DNA from: Spirochaetota bacterium
GTDB lineage: Bacteria; Spirochaetota; UBA4802; JAKQUI01
Assembly (NCBI GenBank): GCA_029562645.1
Contig: JAKQUI010000048.1
Location: forward strand, 372,001 to 436,000
Length of the DNA stretch: 64,000 bases
Reading direction: 5' to 3'
The position numbers and the translations under genes are program-made. Positions 28,035 through 35,010 of the stretch are shown here, in pieces. Each line of letters opens with the position of its first letter. Position 1 is the first letter of the stretch. The notes beneath the pieces are model-generated. The model was not told where the DNA came from. It ran no database searches and saw only the letters and a program-made list of their open reading frames with translations.

Positions 28035-29387
28035 TTATTGGACCTTCTTGACCACGAGGGTCATGCTATCGGCGCGCTCGACGATCACCGCGTCGTTTTT
28101 CCGCAGCGGATCGGTCGATTCCGCGTTCCAGATCTCGCCATGCACCAGCACCTTCCCCGTCCGCTCGAAATCGACGAGGACCGTGCCGCGCTCGCCCACC
28201 ATGCCCGCGAACCCGGTGAGCACCCGCGCCTCGTGCGCCTTCACGATGGAGCGCACCACCACGAACACGAGGAACAGCACGAACAGCGCCACGCCGATGA
28301 TGGTCGGCAACGGCACGGAAAACCCCGGCAGGGGCGAATCGAACAGCATCATGGAACCCACCACAAACGATATGATGCCACCCACGGACAATAGGCCGTA
28401 GCTGGTGAATTTGAGCTCGAGCACGAACAGCACGATGGCGAGCATGATAAGGATGACGCCGAAAAAGTTGACCGGTAGAATCCGCATGGCCAGCAAAAAG
28501 AAGAGGAGCGCCAGAATGCCCACGACCCCGGGTACGATGAGCCCCGGGTTCTTGATCTCGATCCCGATGCCCACCAGGGCGATGATGATCAGGAAGTACA
28601 CGACCTGCGGATCGGCGAAGAAGTTGAAGAAGCGCTCCTTCCAATTCATCTCGTGCGCTATGGGTTGCGACCCGGCCGTGCGGAGGACGACGGTGGCGCC
28701 GGTGTCGAGGCGCACGGTCCTGCCGTCGAGCCTCTTGAGGAGGTCGGGATAGTCGTCGGCCAGAAAATCGATGATGCGCAACCCGACGGCCTCCTCGCTG
28801 GTCGCGGTGATCGATTTCGTGACGGCGCGCTCAACCCAGGCGAGGTTTCGTCCGCGCTTGTGCGCGGAGCTGCGCGCACCGACGAGCATGGCGTTGAGCA
28901 TCTTTTCGCCCATGACGCGCACATTGTCGTTCTTCTCGCCGTCGCCGCCACCGCCGAAGAGATTGAGGGCGACCGGATGCATCGCGCCGATTTTCGTCAG
29001 CGGCGCCATGACCGCGACATGCGCGGCCAGCATGATGTACGCGCCCGCGGAAAAGGCCTCCCCGCCCTTGGGATAGGCGTACACCACCACCGGTATGCCG
29101 GAGGCGTATATGGCCTTGATGATGTCGTCCGTGGAGGAAACCATGCCGCCGGGCGTGTCCATCTGCAGCACGATGAACTGCGCGCGCTCGGCGTTCGCGC
29201 GCTCGATCGCGCGAACGATGTGGCCGGCGCTGATGGGATTGACCGAGCCGTCGAGCCGGACCACCGCGTAGGACGATCCGGGCGCCGCCGCCGCATCGCG
29301 TATCACCGACGCGCCAAGCGCGACCGCCAGCATCGCGGCACACGCCGCTGCGAGACATATCTTCACAACACGGGCCCTCTGTGCCAT
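28035..29387 (-). CDS. nfeD: NfeD1b-type membrane serine protease
   Basis: A 450-residue protein with a signal peptide (about 1-35), a ClpP-class serine protease domain (about 40-225) whose nucleophile is in AFSAGAYIM near residue 111, five membrane helices (about 238-390) and a C-terminal OB-fold NfeD domain (GMVGERGTVLVDFERTG). In archaeal homologues a Ser-Lys dyad acts; the Lys equivalent is not certain here, since the best-aligned position (near ARSSAHKRGRN) may be Arg. The usual partner is the slipin directly downstream. The protein is likely to process or position slipin in membrane microdomains. A good promoter lies at 29433-29461. Confidence 0.92.
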   Translation of the reverse strand: MAQRARVVKICLAAACAAMLAVALGASVIRDAAAAPGSSYAVVRLDGSVNPISAGHIVRAIERANAERAQFIVLQMDTPGGMVSSTDDIIKAIYASGIPVVVYAYPKGGEAFSAGAYIMLAAHVAVMAPLTKIGAMHPVALNLFGGGGDGEKNDNVRVMGEKMLNAMLVGARSSAHKRGRNLAWVERAVTKSITATSEEAVGLRIIDFLADDYPDLLKRLDGRTVRLDTGATVVLRTAGSQPIAHEMNWKERFFNFFADPQVVYFLIIIALVGIGIEIKNPGLIVPGVVGILALLFFLLAMRILPVNFFGVILIMLAIVLFVLELKFTSYGLLSVGGIISFVVGSMMLFDSPLPGFSVPLPTIIGVALFVLFLVFVVVRSIVKAHEARVLTGFAGMVGERGTVLVDFERTGKVLVHGEIWNAESTDPLRKNDAVIVERADSMTLVVKKVQ

Positions 29388-29412
29388 TTGCCGATTCCCG
29401 GAAAAAATTTGA

Positions 29413-29440
29413 TTGTCACCACGACCGGGTACGGTATAGC
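29413..29440 (+). promoter_or_regulatory. Candidate promoter for the HEAT-repeat gene
   Basis: TTGTCA (29413-29418) and TATAGC (29435-29440) are 16 bases apart, upstream of the start at 29487. The -10 overlaps the -10 of the opposing nfeD promoter, so the two directions may compete. Confidence 0.4.
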
Positions 29441-29461
29441 ATATTCCAACGCGTCTGTCAA
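29433..29461 (-). promoter_or_regulatory. Sigma-70 promoter of the nfeD-slipin operon
   Basis: On the minus strand a perfect TTGACA (29456-29461) and TATACC (29433-29438) are separated by 17 bases. Transcription would begin near 29426, giving a leader of about 40 bases before nfeD. Confidence 0.75.
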
Positions 29462-29486
29462 GTTATTAACCACGGGGACGGCACTC

Positions 29487-30821
29487 ATGCAAAACCATCC
29501 GTTCGATTCGCGCGCAGTCCGGTGCGTTTCGCTCATCATCGCCGCGCTTCTCGCGTGCGGCATCGCGCTCCCGCTTGCGGCGCAAACCGCGCAGCGGCCC
29601 GACCGCGCGAAATCGGCCGCCCCACGCGACAGCGCATCAGCCAGGCGACCGGAGAAGAAACCCGCGGACACGCCGGCCGGCGTAAAAAAACCGGCGGCCC
29701 GCGACGAGAAACGCGCGCAGCCCGGATCAGCGAAGGACGCAGCCGCTCCCCAAAAAACGAAGGAGGCGCTCCAGGCCGAGAAGGAGCAGAAGCTCAAGGA
29801 AAGCGAGGAGAAGACCGTCGAGAACATCGAAAAGACGCTGGTCTTCGGCGTACACAAGGACCGCGCCGACGCGATCGGCAGGATCCTCAAGCTGCGCCGT
29901 CCCGAAAACAAGAAGCGCCTGGAGCCGAAGCTCGTCGAGATCATCGCCTCCGAGATAAACGCGGAGGTGCGCACCAAGGCCATCACCGTCGCGGGGGAGC
30001 TTGAGATCAAGGCCGCCGTCCCCGCCCTCATCACGGCCGTGGGCGATCCGTCGGAGGACATGCGCGTGGCGGCCGTCTATGCGCTCAAGCGGATCGGCGA
30101 TCCCTCCTGCGTCGCCACGCTCAGCCAGAAGCTCAAGGAGCAGGACCTGAGCAAGAACGCCAACCTCACCGAGGCGCTCCTGAACGCCCTGGGCGAGTTC
30201 AAGACCGCCGCGCTCGCTCCCTGGGCGATCGAGGGCATTAAAAACGCGAAGACTTCGGCCGCGAACCGGGAATACCTCGTCATCTTCCTCGGACGCATCG
30301 AGGCCCGGGAATCGAAGGACCACCTCCTGAAGCTGCTCAAGGACGAGGAGGAGGACCTGCGCATCCGCTCCTATGCCGCCAATTCCCTGGCGCGCATGAA
30401 CATCAAGGAGGCCGCCGGCGACATCAACGGCATCATCAAAACGATCGAATCGTATTCCTTCGCGAAGCGGAAGAAGTACTACAACCTGTACATCTACTGC
30501 CTCGCCGCGCTGGCCCGCCTGGGCGACCCCGCCGCCGTGCCCCGCCTCGTGGACGCGCTGCGCAGCGACAACGCCGAGGTGCGCCTCAAGGCGATCAGCC
30601 TCATCAAGGAGATACGGGACAAAAAAACTATGGACATTTTAAAATACAAGATGGAGCATGATCCTAGTCCGCGGGTGCAGAAGGCGGCGCGCGAGGCGCT
30701 CGCCGAGATCGAGGCGGAGGCGAAAAAGCAGGGCGCCCAATCGACCGCCCCCGACCGCGACGGACCGACGACACCCGAACGGAAGCCCCCGGCCGAGAAC
30801 AAACCGGCCGGGAAAAAATAA
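29487..30821 (+). CDS. Exported HEAT-repeat protein
   Basis: A 444-residue protein. It has a signal peptide (about 1-33, SLIIAALLACGIALPLAAQ), a Lys/Ala/Pro-rich low-complexity linker (about 35-110) ending in a charged coiled coil (KEQKLKESEEKTVENI), then HEAT-like repeats (about 130-420; for example AAVPALITAVGDPSEDMRV and AAVPRLVDALRSDNAEVRLK), and a disordered tail. HEAT arrays are binding scaffolds; no enzymatic motif is seen. The start at 29487 has GGGGA about 8 bases upstream; the open frame extends further upstream only as antisense to nfeD. It leads a run of three genes to 32211. Confidence 0.82.
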   Translation: MQNHPFDSRAVRCVSLIIAALLACGIALPLAAQTAQRPDRAKSAAPRDSASARRPEKKPADTPAGVKKPAARDEKRAQPGSAKDAAAPQKTKEALQAEKEQKLKESEEKTVENIEKTLVFGVHKDRADAIGRILKLRRPENKKRLEPKLVEIIASEINAEVRTKAITVAGELEIKAAVPALITAVGDPSEDMRVAAVYALKRIGDPSCVATLSQKLKEQDLSKNANLTEALLNALGEFKTAALAPWAIEGIKNAKTSAANREYLVIFLGRIEARESKDHLLKLLKDEEEDLRIRSYAANSLARMNIKEAAGDINGIIKTIESYSFAKRKKYYNLYIYCLAALARLGDPAAVPRLVDALRSDNAEVRLKAISLIKEIRDKKTMDILKYKMEHDPSPRVQKAAREALAEIEAEAKKQGAQSTAPDRDGPTTPERKPPAENKPAGKK

Positions 30822-30845
30822 TACGCCGCGCACGGACACTTCGCC

Positions 30846-31262
30846 ATGTACGAAAAGCCGAGCTACGAGAACAAACGACTCTCAGACCGGGTCCGCGAGT
30901 GGGGGGCGCTCGGGGCCTTCATCGTCGTATCGCTCGTGATATCCATCGTCGTCATGGACGTCATCATCTTCCCCATATCGCTGCTCTCGGTCGCGAACAA
31001 GCCGCTGTTCAACGCGCTGGTGGTCTTCGGGACCATCGGCGGGTTCGCGGCCTTGGTCGCCCTCTCGCTCGCGCGACGGATCATCCAACTCCGGAAGGAC
31101 GGCGTGGCCGCGGGCAGGATCGCGATCTCCATCGCCGTCGCCCCATTCAAGGCCGTCGGTGGCGCCATCGTCTCCCTGCTGATGTCGCTGATCGTCGTCT
31201 ACGCGATCTACCTGCTCATGAGCGGGAACTACTATCTCCTGTACAAGCTCCTGAACCGATAG
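30846..31262 (+). CDS. Small integral membrane protein of unknown function
   Basis: A 138-residue protein with a charged N-terminus (MYEKPSYENKRLSDRVREW) and three hydrophobic helices at about 22-47, 53-76 and 98-127, ending in a short basic tail. No family is recognised. It lies 24 bases after the HEAT gene and 10 bases before the esterase-like gene, in the same direction and with similar composition, so the three are probably one operon. The Shine-Dalgarno is weak, which would fit coupling to the upstream gene. Confidence 0.7.
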   Translation: MYEKPSYENKRLSDRVREWGALGAFIVVSLVISIVVMDVIIFPISLLSVANKPLFNALVVFGTIGGFAALVALSLARRIIQLRKDGVAAGRIAISIAVAPFKAVGGAIVSLLMSLIVVYAIYLLMSGNYYLLYKLLNR

Positions 31263-31272
31263 CGGACGGCAC

Positions 31273-32211
31273 ATGCCCACGGATTTCGACCGCTTCTTCC
31301 TGAACCTGCCGCCCTTCGACCGGGAGCGCGATTTCAACGACTTCTGGAAAAAGGCGTTTCAGGACCTCAAGCGCGTTCCCATCGAACCGACCTACGACCT
31401 GAGCAGCCGCCGGTCCACCCAGCGGTTCGACCTCTACGAGGTCACCTTCCGGGGCTACAACAAGTCGCGGGTGACCGGCGAGATCCTCTACCCGAAAGGT
31501 GCGCGCCGTGCGAAGTTCGCCGTGTGCCTGCACGACTACAATCGACCGCTGGCCTATCAGCAGGCCTATCTGGATATCGACCTGGCGTACTTCTTCATCC
31601 GCCTACGCGGACACGAGCTCATCGAAAAGCGCGCCACGGACCAGGAACCGTCCTCGCCGGGCTATCTCGTCGACGGGATCCTCGAGCTGGACAACTACTA
31701 TGCGAAAGGGGTGTACCTCGACGCGTTTCGAGCCATCGACGTGCTGCGACTCAATTCAAAATTCGACAGCAGCGAGATCGGTATGATGGGCAAGGGCTTT
31801 GGCGCCGCCGCCGCGGTGTTCGCCACGTCGTTCTCGGACCGCGTCTCGGCGCTGGTGATCGACACCCTCGCCTTCTGCTGCCTGCCGGTAAGCCAGAACA
31901 GCTCGACGAGCGACGCCACCAACGAGATCAACGCCTTCATCGAAACCCATAAAACGAAAAAACGCGCCGTTAAAACGAACCTCACCTATTTCGATGCGAT
32001 CAATTACGCGGACCGCATCACCTGTCCGGTGCTCGCGACGGTGGGCCTCAAGGACCGCATCGCGCCTCCCGAATGCGTATTCTCGTTTTTCAACCATCTC
32101 CAGGTGGACAAGACCATGGAGGTGTATCCCGACGAGGGAAACACCGCGGGCTCGGAAAACCAGCTGGTCAAATCGATCAAGTGGATGAAGGGATTTCTGC
32201 TGGAGCCCTGA
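31273..32211 (+). CDS. Acetyl-xylan-esterase-like alpha/beta hydrolase lacking catalytic residues
   Basis: A 312-residue protein with the AXE1/cephalosporin-C-deacetylase layout: an N-terminal FDRERDFNDFWKKAF segment, a hydrolase core with DLYEVTFRGYNKSRVTGEIL, a nucleophile elbow and a C-terminal acid and base region. The elbow reads MMGKGFGAA, with Lys174 where active members have Ser in GxSxG. The acid Asp261 (GLKDRIAPPE) is kept. The expected histidine position reads Asn290 (YPDEGNTAG). With Ser and His both gone, esterase activity is unlikely; a binding or structural role is inferred. No signal peptide is seen. It follows the three-helix membrane protein by 10 bases. Confidence 0.75.
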   Translation: MPTDFDRFFLNLPPFDRERDFNDFWKKAFQDLKRVPIEPTYDLSSRRSTQRFDLYEVTFRGYNKSRVTGEILYPKGARRAKFAVCLHDYNRPLAYQQAYLDIDLAYFFIRLRGHELIEKRATDQEPSSPGYLVDGILELDNYYAKGVYLDAFRAIDVLRLNSKFDSSEIGMMGKGFGAAAAVFATSFSDRVSALVIDTLAFCCLPVSQNSSTSDATNEINAFIETHKTKKRAVKTNLTYFDAINYADRITCPVLATVGLKDRIAPPECVFSFFNHLQVDKTMEVYPDEGNTAGSENQLVKSIKWMKGFLLEP

Positions 32212-32220
32212 CGGCGCGGC

Positions 32221-32871
32221 TCAGGATACCGCGCTCACCAGCGGAACGAACGACGCCCGGCCGATCGAATCCTCGATAATCATGTCGTCGCGCGTGCGGC
32301 AATAGCGCGTGAGCACCTGCCCCCCGCTCCCGCCGACGGGAATGATCAACCGGCCGTTCGGCGTGAGCCGCGACAGGAGCGATCCGGGAAACACGGCCGC
32401 CCCGGCGCACACGATGATCGCGTCGTACTCGCCCGAAAGCGAATCGAAGTCGAAGGTGTGGTGCAAAACGACGTTCGCTAGCCCCAGATCGAACAGGAGC
32501 ACTTCGCGGGCGCGCTTGTGCAGCTCGTCGATCCCCTCGGAGCTCACGACGGTCCCCGCGAGGCGTGACAAGAGCGCCGTCTGATAGCCGGACCCCGTAC
32601 CGATCTCCAGCACGCGCTCACCCCCGGTCAATTCGAGCGCCTGCAGCATGCGCGCCACGGTGGACGGCTTCGATATGGTCTGGTTAAACCCGATCGGCAG
32701 CGAGGTGTCCCGATAGGCGTGATAGCGCAACGCCTCCGAGACGAAGCGGTGGCGCGGAACGGACGACATCGCCCGCAGGACCGCGCCCGAGTAAATCCCG
32801 GAAATCTCCCGGAGGGACTGCACCATCCGCGCCCGAGCATTGGCGTACTGATCGACCGCGTCAGGGAACAA
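32221..32871 (-). CDS. pcm: [20 protein letters not shown] O-methyltransferase
   Basis: Repairs isoaspartyl residues in ageing proteins using S-adenosylmethionine. The SAM-binding motif VLEIGTGSGYQTALLSRLAG is clear, preceded by SVPRHRFV and the conserved SLPIGFNQTISKPSTVARML, and followed by GRLIIPVG. The TTG at 32871 is the best start: GGGGAGG (32877-32883) lies 5 bases upstream, and it gives 216 residues, the usual size. An ATG at 32916 would overlap the upstream gene by 56 bases. With the TTG start the overlap is 11 bases, so translation is probably coupled to the VWA gene. Confidence 0.92.
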   Translation of the reverse strand: MFPDAVDQYANARARMVQSLREISGIYSGAVLRAMSSVPRHRFVSEALRYHAYRDTSLPIGFNQTISKPSTVARMLQALELTGGERVLEIGTGSGYQTALLSRLAGTVVSSEGIDELHKRAREVLLFDLGLANVVLHHTFDFDSLSGEYDAIIVCAGAAVFPGSLLSRLTPNGRLIIPVGGSGGQVLTRYCRTRDDMIIEDSIGRASFVPLVSAVS

Positions 32872-34900
32872 AGTATCCTCCCCACTCGGTCCCCTTCTGG
32901 CCGAGATAATCGACATCGATGCGAAGATCGGACCACCAGCCCTTCAGGTCGGCGATCTTAAAGCTGTAATAGACCAGCACGTAGCGGTACTCCTCCTGGC
33001 CCTTCACGCGATCGTACAGTCCGCGCAGCGCGTCCAGCTCCTGCACCCTGATCACGCTCCCGCCGGTCTCGCGGGCGATGCGCGCCAGCTCCGGCGCCGC
33101 CTGCCGGAACGCGACAACGGAGATCGGGATATAATGGCTGCGGGCGTATTCGATCACGGTGTCGGCGGAATAGCGCCGGAAGGATTCCGGCTCGACGGAC
33201 CCGTCGGTGAGCACCACCACTGCGCGCCGCGTGATCCGCGGCACCACGTCGTTGAGCGCATTGTACAGCGCGCGCCCGAAATCCTTCCCGGGCCGGTAAT
33301 CGCGCTCCTTGAGCGCCTGCAGCGCGCGCCGCCGGCTCCAGTCGAAATCGTTTCCGGTCCAGTAATCGCTGTTGAAGTTCATCACCTTGAGCGCGTCGTT
33401 GGTGCGCATTTTCCGCAACAGGAATTCCGCCGCCCAGGGCAGGTCGCCGTGATGCGACGCCGCGACAGACGAGCGGTCAACGCACAGGACAACCGACACC
33501 GACGGGTCCAGGTCCTTGAGATAATCGACATACACTCCCGAGATGCGGGCGCTGTCCTCGGTGATCCGGAAGTTCTTGTTCAGCAGATTGTGCACCGGCA
33601 TCCCCCGACGGTTGCGGACATTGCAGTAGACGGCCACGATCGGATACTTCCGCGTGTCCACCGACGTGATCTCGAGGTCCAGGTTCGAGTACCGGCTCTG
33701 CAGCGGGGAAAACACCGAGAGCGTCTCGCGATGATGATCGACGCAATAGAGGAAGCCGTCGCGGTCGAAGCTCGCGGCAAAAAGTTTCGAGAATCCTCCC
33801 TTGGTGTTTTTCCACAGATCGGGCCAGACCGCAACGTCCGTTTCGGGATTGTACATCATGAGTCCCTTCTTCTCGTCCGCGACGACCAACCGGCCGCCGA
33901 TCTCGCTGAGCCCGCGCGGGCCCTCCATCCCGTCCACGCCGATGTTCCGGAGGAAGTTCCCGGAATCGTCGAAACAGGCAAGCCGCTTGTTGCCGCTGTC
34001 GCTCACGAAGACGCGGTCCTTGATCACCGTCACGTCGCTCGGATAGTTCAGCTGTCCCTCGTAGGCGCCGTTCTGGCCAAAGGCGAGGACAAAGCCGCCC
34101 GCGGCGTCGAACTTCTGGACGCGATGGTTCCCGGAATCGACCACATACAGATAGCCGTTGCGGTCGAAGCTCACGCCCTCGGGCCCGTGAAACCGGCCCG
34201 CCTCGGCGCCCTTGGAGCCGAACTGTTTTATGGCGCGAAAATTCCGGTCGGTCAGGAACACAACGTCGTTTTGGAAATCCGTCATCGCGACCGTATCATC
34301 GAAGATGTCGATGCCGTAGATCTTGCTGCCCAGCGCGGTGGTGAAGGTCCCGATGCCCTCGCCGTTCGCGTCGAACTTGACCACCTTGCCCGTGCTAAAG
34401 GACGACAGGTACACGTTCTTGTCGCGGTCGACGGCGCAATCGACCGGACGCGGAAAGCGATAGCGCGTCTGGTCGTTCGATTCGATCTGGCTTGCGAACA
34501 CGAATTCGGCCGATTCCGGCGCCGTCGCGCCCCCCACGCGGCGGAAGCGCAGCGCATCGATTTTCCCCTGCACGGCCACGTTGTGCGGGGAGATGTTCGC
34601 GAGGATCTCCCACTCCTTGAGCGCCTCGTCGGTGTAGCCCGCGAAGCGGTAGGAGCGCGCCAGGTACTCGCGCGCGGTGTGATAGTCGGGATACACCGCC
34701 ACCGCAGCTCGGAAATGCTCCACCGCCGCCAGGTACTGCATCCGGTTATAGAAGACGATCCCCTTGCGATACGCATCCTTCGCCCGCTCGAACCGCGAGA
34801 GGTCCCCGAACTGCGCCGCCGCGGGGACGCTCGCGAAGACGGCGATCGCACACGCAATCGCCATCACCCAGCGCCGCCCGGCACCCATCGACATCACCAT
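32861..34900 (-). CDS. Exported TPR-NHL-VWA multidomain protein
   Basis: A 679-residue protein. After a signal peptide (about 1-30, AIACAIAVFASVPAAAQ) come two or three TPR hairpins (about 35-110), about six NHL beta-propeller blades (about 140-400; FDRNGYLYVVDSGNHRVQKF, then VTVIKDRVFVSDSGNKRLAC) and a von Willebrand factor A domain (about 445-640; VVLCVDRSSVAAS, VVVLTDGSVEPES). The metal-site motif is incomplete (DRSSV instead of DxSxS). The ATG at 34900 has AGGGAG 6 bases upstream and leaves a clean signal peptide. Such propellers and VWA domains bind proteins; role unknown, probably periplasmic or at the surface. Confidence 0.85.
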   Translation of the reverse strand: MVMSMGAGRRWVMAIACAIAVFASVPAAAQFGDLSRFERAKDAYRKGIVFYNRMQYLAAVEHFRAAVAVYPDYHTAREYLARSYRFAGYTDEALKEWEILANISPHNVAVQGKIDALRFRRVGGATAPESAEFVFASQIESNDQTRYRFPRPVDCAVDRDKNVYLSSFSTGKVVKFDANGEGIGTFTTALGSKIYGIDIFDDTVAMTDFQNDVVFLTDRNFRAIKQFGSKGAEAGRFHGPEGVSFDRNGYLYVVDSGNHRVQKFDAAGGFVLAFGQNGAYEGQLNYPSDVTVIKDRVFVSDSGNKRLACFDDSGNFLRNIGVDGMEGPRGLSEIGGRLVVADEKKGLMMYNPETDVAVWPDLWKNTKGGFSKLFAASFDRDGFLYCVDHHRETLSVFSPLQSRYSNLDLEITSVDTRKYPIVAVYCNVRNRRGMPVHNLLNKNFRITEDSARISGVYVDYLKDLDPSVSVVLCVDRSSVAASHHGDLPWAAEFLLRKMRTNDALKVMNFNSDYWTGNDFDWSRRRALQALKERDYRPGKDFGRALYNALNDVVPRITRRAVVVLTDGSVEPESFRRYSADTVIEYARSHYIPISVVAFRQAAPELARIARETGGSVIRVQELDALRGLYDRVKGQEEYRYVLVYYSFKIADLKGWWSDLRIDVDYLGQKGTEWGGYFVP

Positions 34901-34925
34901 GTACGGCTCCCTGTCCACATCAAGA

Positions 34926-34953
34926 ATTATGTCATATTGGAAATTATCGTCAA
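34926..34953 (-). promoter_or_regulatory. Sigma-70 promoter for the TPR-NHL-VWA gene and pcm
   Basis: On the minus strand TTGACG (34948-34953) and CATAAT (34926-34931) are 16 bases apart, about 25 bases upstream of the chosen ATG. The AT-rich setting between uvrA and this gene supports it. Confidence 0.6.
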
Positions 34954-35010
34954 GCACTAAAAAAATCATGAGCGGGAAACGGCGCGCGGATGATGCGGCG
35001 GCGGGCGGCG

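Noticed and set aside
28653-30821. Open frame of 722 codons that would extend the HEAT protein upstream
   Set aside because: The first 278 codons are antisense to nfeD and low in complexity; the ATG at 29487 has a ribosome site and a signal peptide.
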